Source: a virus | IMG/VR virus record: IMGVR_UViG_3300028595_000046 | Span: 1 to 31,031 of that record | Length of the DNA: 31,031 nucleotides | Reading direction: 5' to 3' (one strand) | Shown here: piece after piece, positions 28,701 through 31,031 of the stretch | Layout: every line of letters begins with the position of its first letter | Position numbering within the stretch: position 1 is the first letter of the stretch | Position numbers and translations under genes: made by a program | Notes under the pieces: model-generated | What the model was told of the DNA's origin: nothing | Database searches by the model: none | The model's input: the letters and a program-made list of their open reading frames with translations, nothing else

Positions 28701-29996
28701 ATGCAAGAAAGAATGACCTCAACTAAGGCTTCCAAAACAGGCCGAGCAATATACATGCAGACCATGGGACGGCCCACGTGGACACCCAGGGACTACGGTA
28801 AATTGGCCAAAGAGAGCTATGAGATGAACGCAGTGTCTTACCGCTGTGTCCGCCTTATTGCAGAAGCCGCGGCAGCAATGCCCTTCCTTGTTATCGAAAA
28901 TGGTATGGAGCTAGACACTCACCCTTTCCACGAGCTGATGAAGCGGCCAAACCCGTTCGAGTCCAAGTTTGAGTTGATGGTCCGTCTCTACTCATTCCTA
29001 CTACTCTCCGGTAACTCCTACCTGGAACCCAACATCTTGGATAACCAGATCAGGGAACTATTCGTACTTCGGCCTGACCGGATGTCCATCACCCCGGGCC
29101 CAAAGGGCTACCCGGTGAACTATACCTACACTGTGGGCCAGCAGAAGGTGGAATACCCGATCACGGGTGGGCCAAATTCTCAGTTACCGATCCTCCACAT
29201 CAAAGAGTTCCATCCGACAGATGACCAGTACGGCTTTTCGCCCGTTGAGGCGGCAGCGTATTCCATCGACGTTCACAACCAATCCAACGTCTTCAGCAAG
29301 GCTCTTTTGGATAATATGGCCAGACCTTCGGGGGCTCTTGTTTATTCTGGCGGTGAGTCCGGGACTGAGTCACTCAGCGAGGAGCAGTTCACCCGTCTCA
29401 AGACGGAATTGGAGGAGAAGTACCAGGGGGCAAAGAACGCTGGTCGTCCACTATTACTTGAGGGTGGCTTGGACTGGAAGGAGATGTCTCTTGCACCGAA
29501 AGACATGGAGTACACAGAAGCCAAAAACCAGTCGGCTCGTGACATCGCCCTGTCTTTCGGTGTTCCTCCCCAGCTCCTCGGCATCCCGGGAGACAACACC
29601 TATACCAACTATAGCCAGGCAGTTCGAGCCCTCTACCGACAGACCGTTATCCCTCTGGTGATGCACGTCTGTGAGGACTTGACTGCTTTCCTTCAGCCGA
29701 CCTACGGCAAGGACTTTAAGCTTATAACGGACCTTGACACTCTCGAGGCGCTCGCTGATGAACGGGAAGCCCTGTGGAAACGAGTTGAGTCCTCGACTGT
29801 TCTTACGCTTGATGAGAAGCGTCAGGCCATGGGCTATGACAAGGCGAAGGACAAGAAGGTAGGCGAGGCGATTTGGGCACCGATGAATGAGATGCCCCGC
29901 AACGCGGACAAACCCGATCCTGGCACGAGCAAGGAACCTGGTTCCGAAGACCCTTTCGAGGAGGATGACGACAACGCCGGAAACGGGGACGCCTAA
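28701..29996 (+). CDS. HK97-type portal protein
   Basis: 431 residues. Typical portal sequence: NAVSYRCVRLIAEAAAAMPF, LMKRPNPFESKFELMVRLYS, LLLSGNSYLEPN, QIRELFVLRPDRMSI, ILHIKEFHPTDDQYGFSPVE, KNQSARDIALSFGVPPQLLG, TYTNYSQAVRALYRQTVIPL. It forms the dodecameric ring through which DNA passes, contacting terminase and the head. The C-terminus is acidic (EDPFEEDDDNAGNG). The start at 28701 has AGGATGGAG upstream; an ATG at 28692 lacks a proper site. The stop overlaps the next start (TAATG). Confidence 0.93.
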   Translation: MQERMTSTKASKTGRAIYMQTMGRPTWTPRDYGKLAKESYEMNAVSYRCVRLIAEAAAAMPFLVIENGMELDTHPFHELMKRPNPFESKFELMVRLYSFLLLSGNSYLEPNILDNQIRELFVLRPDRMSITPGPKGYPVNYTYTVGQQKVEYPITGGPNSQLPILHIKEFHPTDDQYGFSPVEAAAYSIDVHNQSNVFSKALLDNMARPSGALVYSGGESGTESLSEEQFTRLKTELEEKYQGAKNAGRPLLLEGGLDWKEMSLAPKDMEYTEAKNQSARDIALSFGVPPQLLGIPGDNTYTNYSQAVRALYRQTVIPLVMHVCEDLTAFLQPTYGKDFKLITDLDTLEALADEREALWKRVESSTVLTLDEKRQAMGYDKAKDKKVGEAIWAPMNEMPRNADKPDPGTSKEPGSEDPFEEDDDNAGNGDA

Positions 29997-30712
29997 TGCT
30001 TCGCGAACAGCACGTTATATCGAGCCAGTTGCTGATGATGCACGAACAGCGCATGTATCAGCGCGTTTATGCGTTGAACTCAGCGCTGGCTCGTCATATC
30101 AACGCTCGCTGGACATCACAGATGAACTCATCAGCGCATATGATGATCTACCTCGCGCTTGACGTATGGCGAAGCGATCTTGAGGACCTCCTATTCCGTT
30201 TCCATGAAGACATCATGCGAGATGGGATGATGCACATAATCCGATTGGTAGGCCGTAAGAACGATCAACTTGAGTTTCTGCTCAACTTCATCCGCCCTGA
30301 ACTTCGTCAGTACTCGCAACAGCGGGCAGAGCTTATTGAAGCCTTCTTGCGTCAAAGAATTAGTGCCGAATTGGCATCTGGTGAAACGCCCATGCAAGTC
30401 AGGCAAAACATTGTCCGCATCCTTACAACTCAGAGCTATGCACTCCGGATTGCAAGATCGGAGGCCCACACAGCGCTTGAACGAGGAGCGTGGGAGGCCG
30501 CAAACAGCCTAGGGGTCCGTGTCACTAAGGACTGGGTATCTCGTGAAGACTCACTTGTCAGGCCCGCCCATGCTGCGGCCCATGGTCAGAGGCGGGAAAT
30601 AAACCAGGACTTTCTTGTAGGTGGTGAGCTCATGATGTATCCGGGAGACCCGAAGGCATCGGCAAAGAACAACGCCTTTTGCCGCTGTACTGCAAACTAT
30701 AGACTAAGGTAG
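29996..30712 (+). CDS. MuF-like head morphogenesis protein
   Basis: 238 residues. N-terminal two thirds helical (QLLMMHEQRMYQRVYALNSA; LEFLLNFIRPELRQYSQQRA). The C-terminus is the Phage_Mu_F domain: YALRIARSEAHTALERGAWE, VTKDWVSREDSLVRPAHAAA and the terminal NNAFCRCTANYRLR (the usual N.RC motif). Minor head protein normally bound to the portal inside the capsid. Shorter than many members, with no added toxin domain. Translationally coupled to portal. Confidence 0.88.
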   Translation: MLREQHVISSQLLMMHEQRMYQRVYALNSALARHINARWTSQMNSSAHMMIYLALDVWRSDLEDLLFRFHEDIMRDGMMHIIRLVGRKNDQLEFLLNFIRPELRQYSQQRAELIEAFLRQRISAELASGETPMQVRQNIVRILTTQSYALRIARSEAHTALERGAWEAANSLGVRVTKDWVSREDSLVRPAHAAAHGQRREINQDFLVGGELMMYPGDPKASAKNNAFCRCTANYRLR

Positions 30713-30718
30713 ACCGCT

Positions 30719-30982
30719 ATGAAATTCACACCTGAAGAAGAACTTAGACTTCGGAGTATAATCCAGGAAACCACGCATCAAGCGGTCAGGGAGACCTTCG
30801 AGGTCCTGGGTGTGGACCCCCATGACTTCGACCATGTCAGAGAGTTCAGGCAAAACCAAGTGTGGGTGAGCAAGTATCGAAGGACAGCGGAGAAAATAGG
30901 GTCAACCATTATTGTGGGGGTCACTACGATTATAACGGGCGGCCTCATCACCGCAATATGGGCTTACGTTACGAAGCGATAA
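30719..30982 (+). CDS. Small protein with C-terminal membrane segment
   Basis: 87 residues. N-terminal helix MKFTPEEELRLRSIIQETTH and DHVREFRQNQVWVSKYRRTA, then one hydrophobic helix (about 61-84, IGSTIIVGVTTIITGGLITA) and a short basic end. This is the layout of small membrane proteins often seen between portal/MuF and protease genes; it could be a holin-like or assembly protein. AAGG site upstream of the ATG. Confidence 0.65.
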   Translation: MKFTPEEELRLRSIIQETTHQAVRETFEVLGVDPHDFDHVREFRQNQVWVSKYRRTAEKIGSTIIVGVTTIITGGLITAIWAYVTKR

Positions 30983-30987
30983 AGGGG

Positions 30988-31016
30988 TTGCCAAACCCCA
31001 ATAAATGGGGTATTAT
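30988..31016 (+). promoter_or_regulatory. Strong rightward promoter at the right edge
   Basis: TTGCCA, 17-bp spacer, TATTAT (each five of six). Inverted pairs GGGGTT/AACCCC (30,984-30,999) and CCCC/GGGG (30,996-31,010) lie over the -35 and spacer. It would drive genes beyond the window, where protease and capsid are expected. Confidence 0.6.
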
Positions 31017-31031
31017 GCCGCAGAAAAAAGG

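Noticed and set aside
22764-30982. Gene transfer agent cluster
   Set aside because: The window also holds a complete phage replication set and tailspike in a genome organised as a virus, so a GTA is unlikely.

Overview
This window is part of the genome of a tailed double-stranded DNA bacteriophage (Caudoviricetes) with a HK97-type head. The evidence is a phage replication set (family A DNA polymerase, PrimPol-helicase, RecA-like ATPase, Cas4-like nuclease, VRR-NUC nuclease, SNF2-type helicase) together with terminase small and large subunits, a HK97-type portal, a MuF-like head protein and a beta-helix tailspike. Genes are tightly packed with ATGA/TAATG overlaps, AGGAGG-like ribosome binding sites and sigma70-like promoters, which points to a Gram-negative host that I cannot identify. 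I see no integrase, attachment site, rRNA, tRNA or CRISPR array.

Layout. (1) About 1-11,943, leftward: starting from a divergent promoter at about 11.9 kb come a P-loop dNMP-type kinase, a MazG-like pyrophosphohydrolase, two thymidylate-synthase-fold proteins and a dCMP deaminase (nucleotide metabolism), then DNA polymerase, Cas4-like nuclease, RecA/Sak4-like ATPase, a DUF669-like protein with three C-terminal repeats, VRR-NUC and SNF2 helicase (replication and recombination). (2) 11,896-14,118, rightward: an HTH regulator and a PrimPol-helicase, facing region 1 across nested inverted operator-like repeats. (3) 14,175-20,374, leftward: small regulatory and unknown genes, a T4 DenV-type pyrimidine-dimer glycosylase, a SprT-like metalloprotease, two HTH regulators, an unexpected protein with a HK97 major-capsid domain, and at 19.07-19.30 kb an AT-rich segment bounded by 56-bp inverted repeats. 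(4) 20,414-31,031, rightward: two small early-type genes, a GC-rich structured non-coding stretch, a basic DNA-binding protein under a near-consensus promoter, a GNAT acetyltransferase, terminase, host-recognition genes (lectin-like protein and tailspike) placed between terL and portal, then portal, MuF-like protein, a small membrane protein, and a promoter at the right edge that would drive the unseen protease/capsid genes.

How it fits together. The nucleotide genes resemble the T4 route to 5-hydroxymethylated pyrimidines: NTP pyrophosphohydrolase, TS-family hydroxymethylase with Asp where thymidylate synthases have Asn, dCMP deaminase and kinase. A second, diverged TS-fold paralogue lies beside the first. 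I infer that this phage makes a modified pyrimidine; this has not been shown. The other observation most worth following is a shortened capsid-fold protein encoded in a regulatory operon, downstream of an intrinsic terminator that looks like an attenuator.
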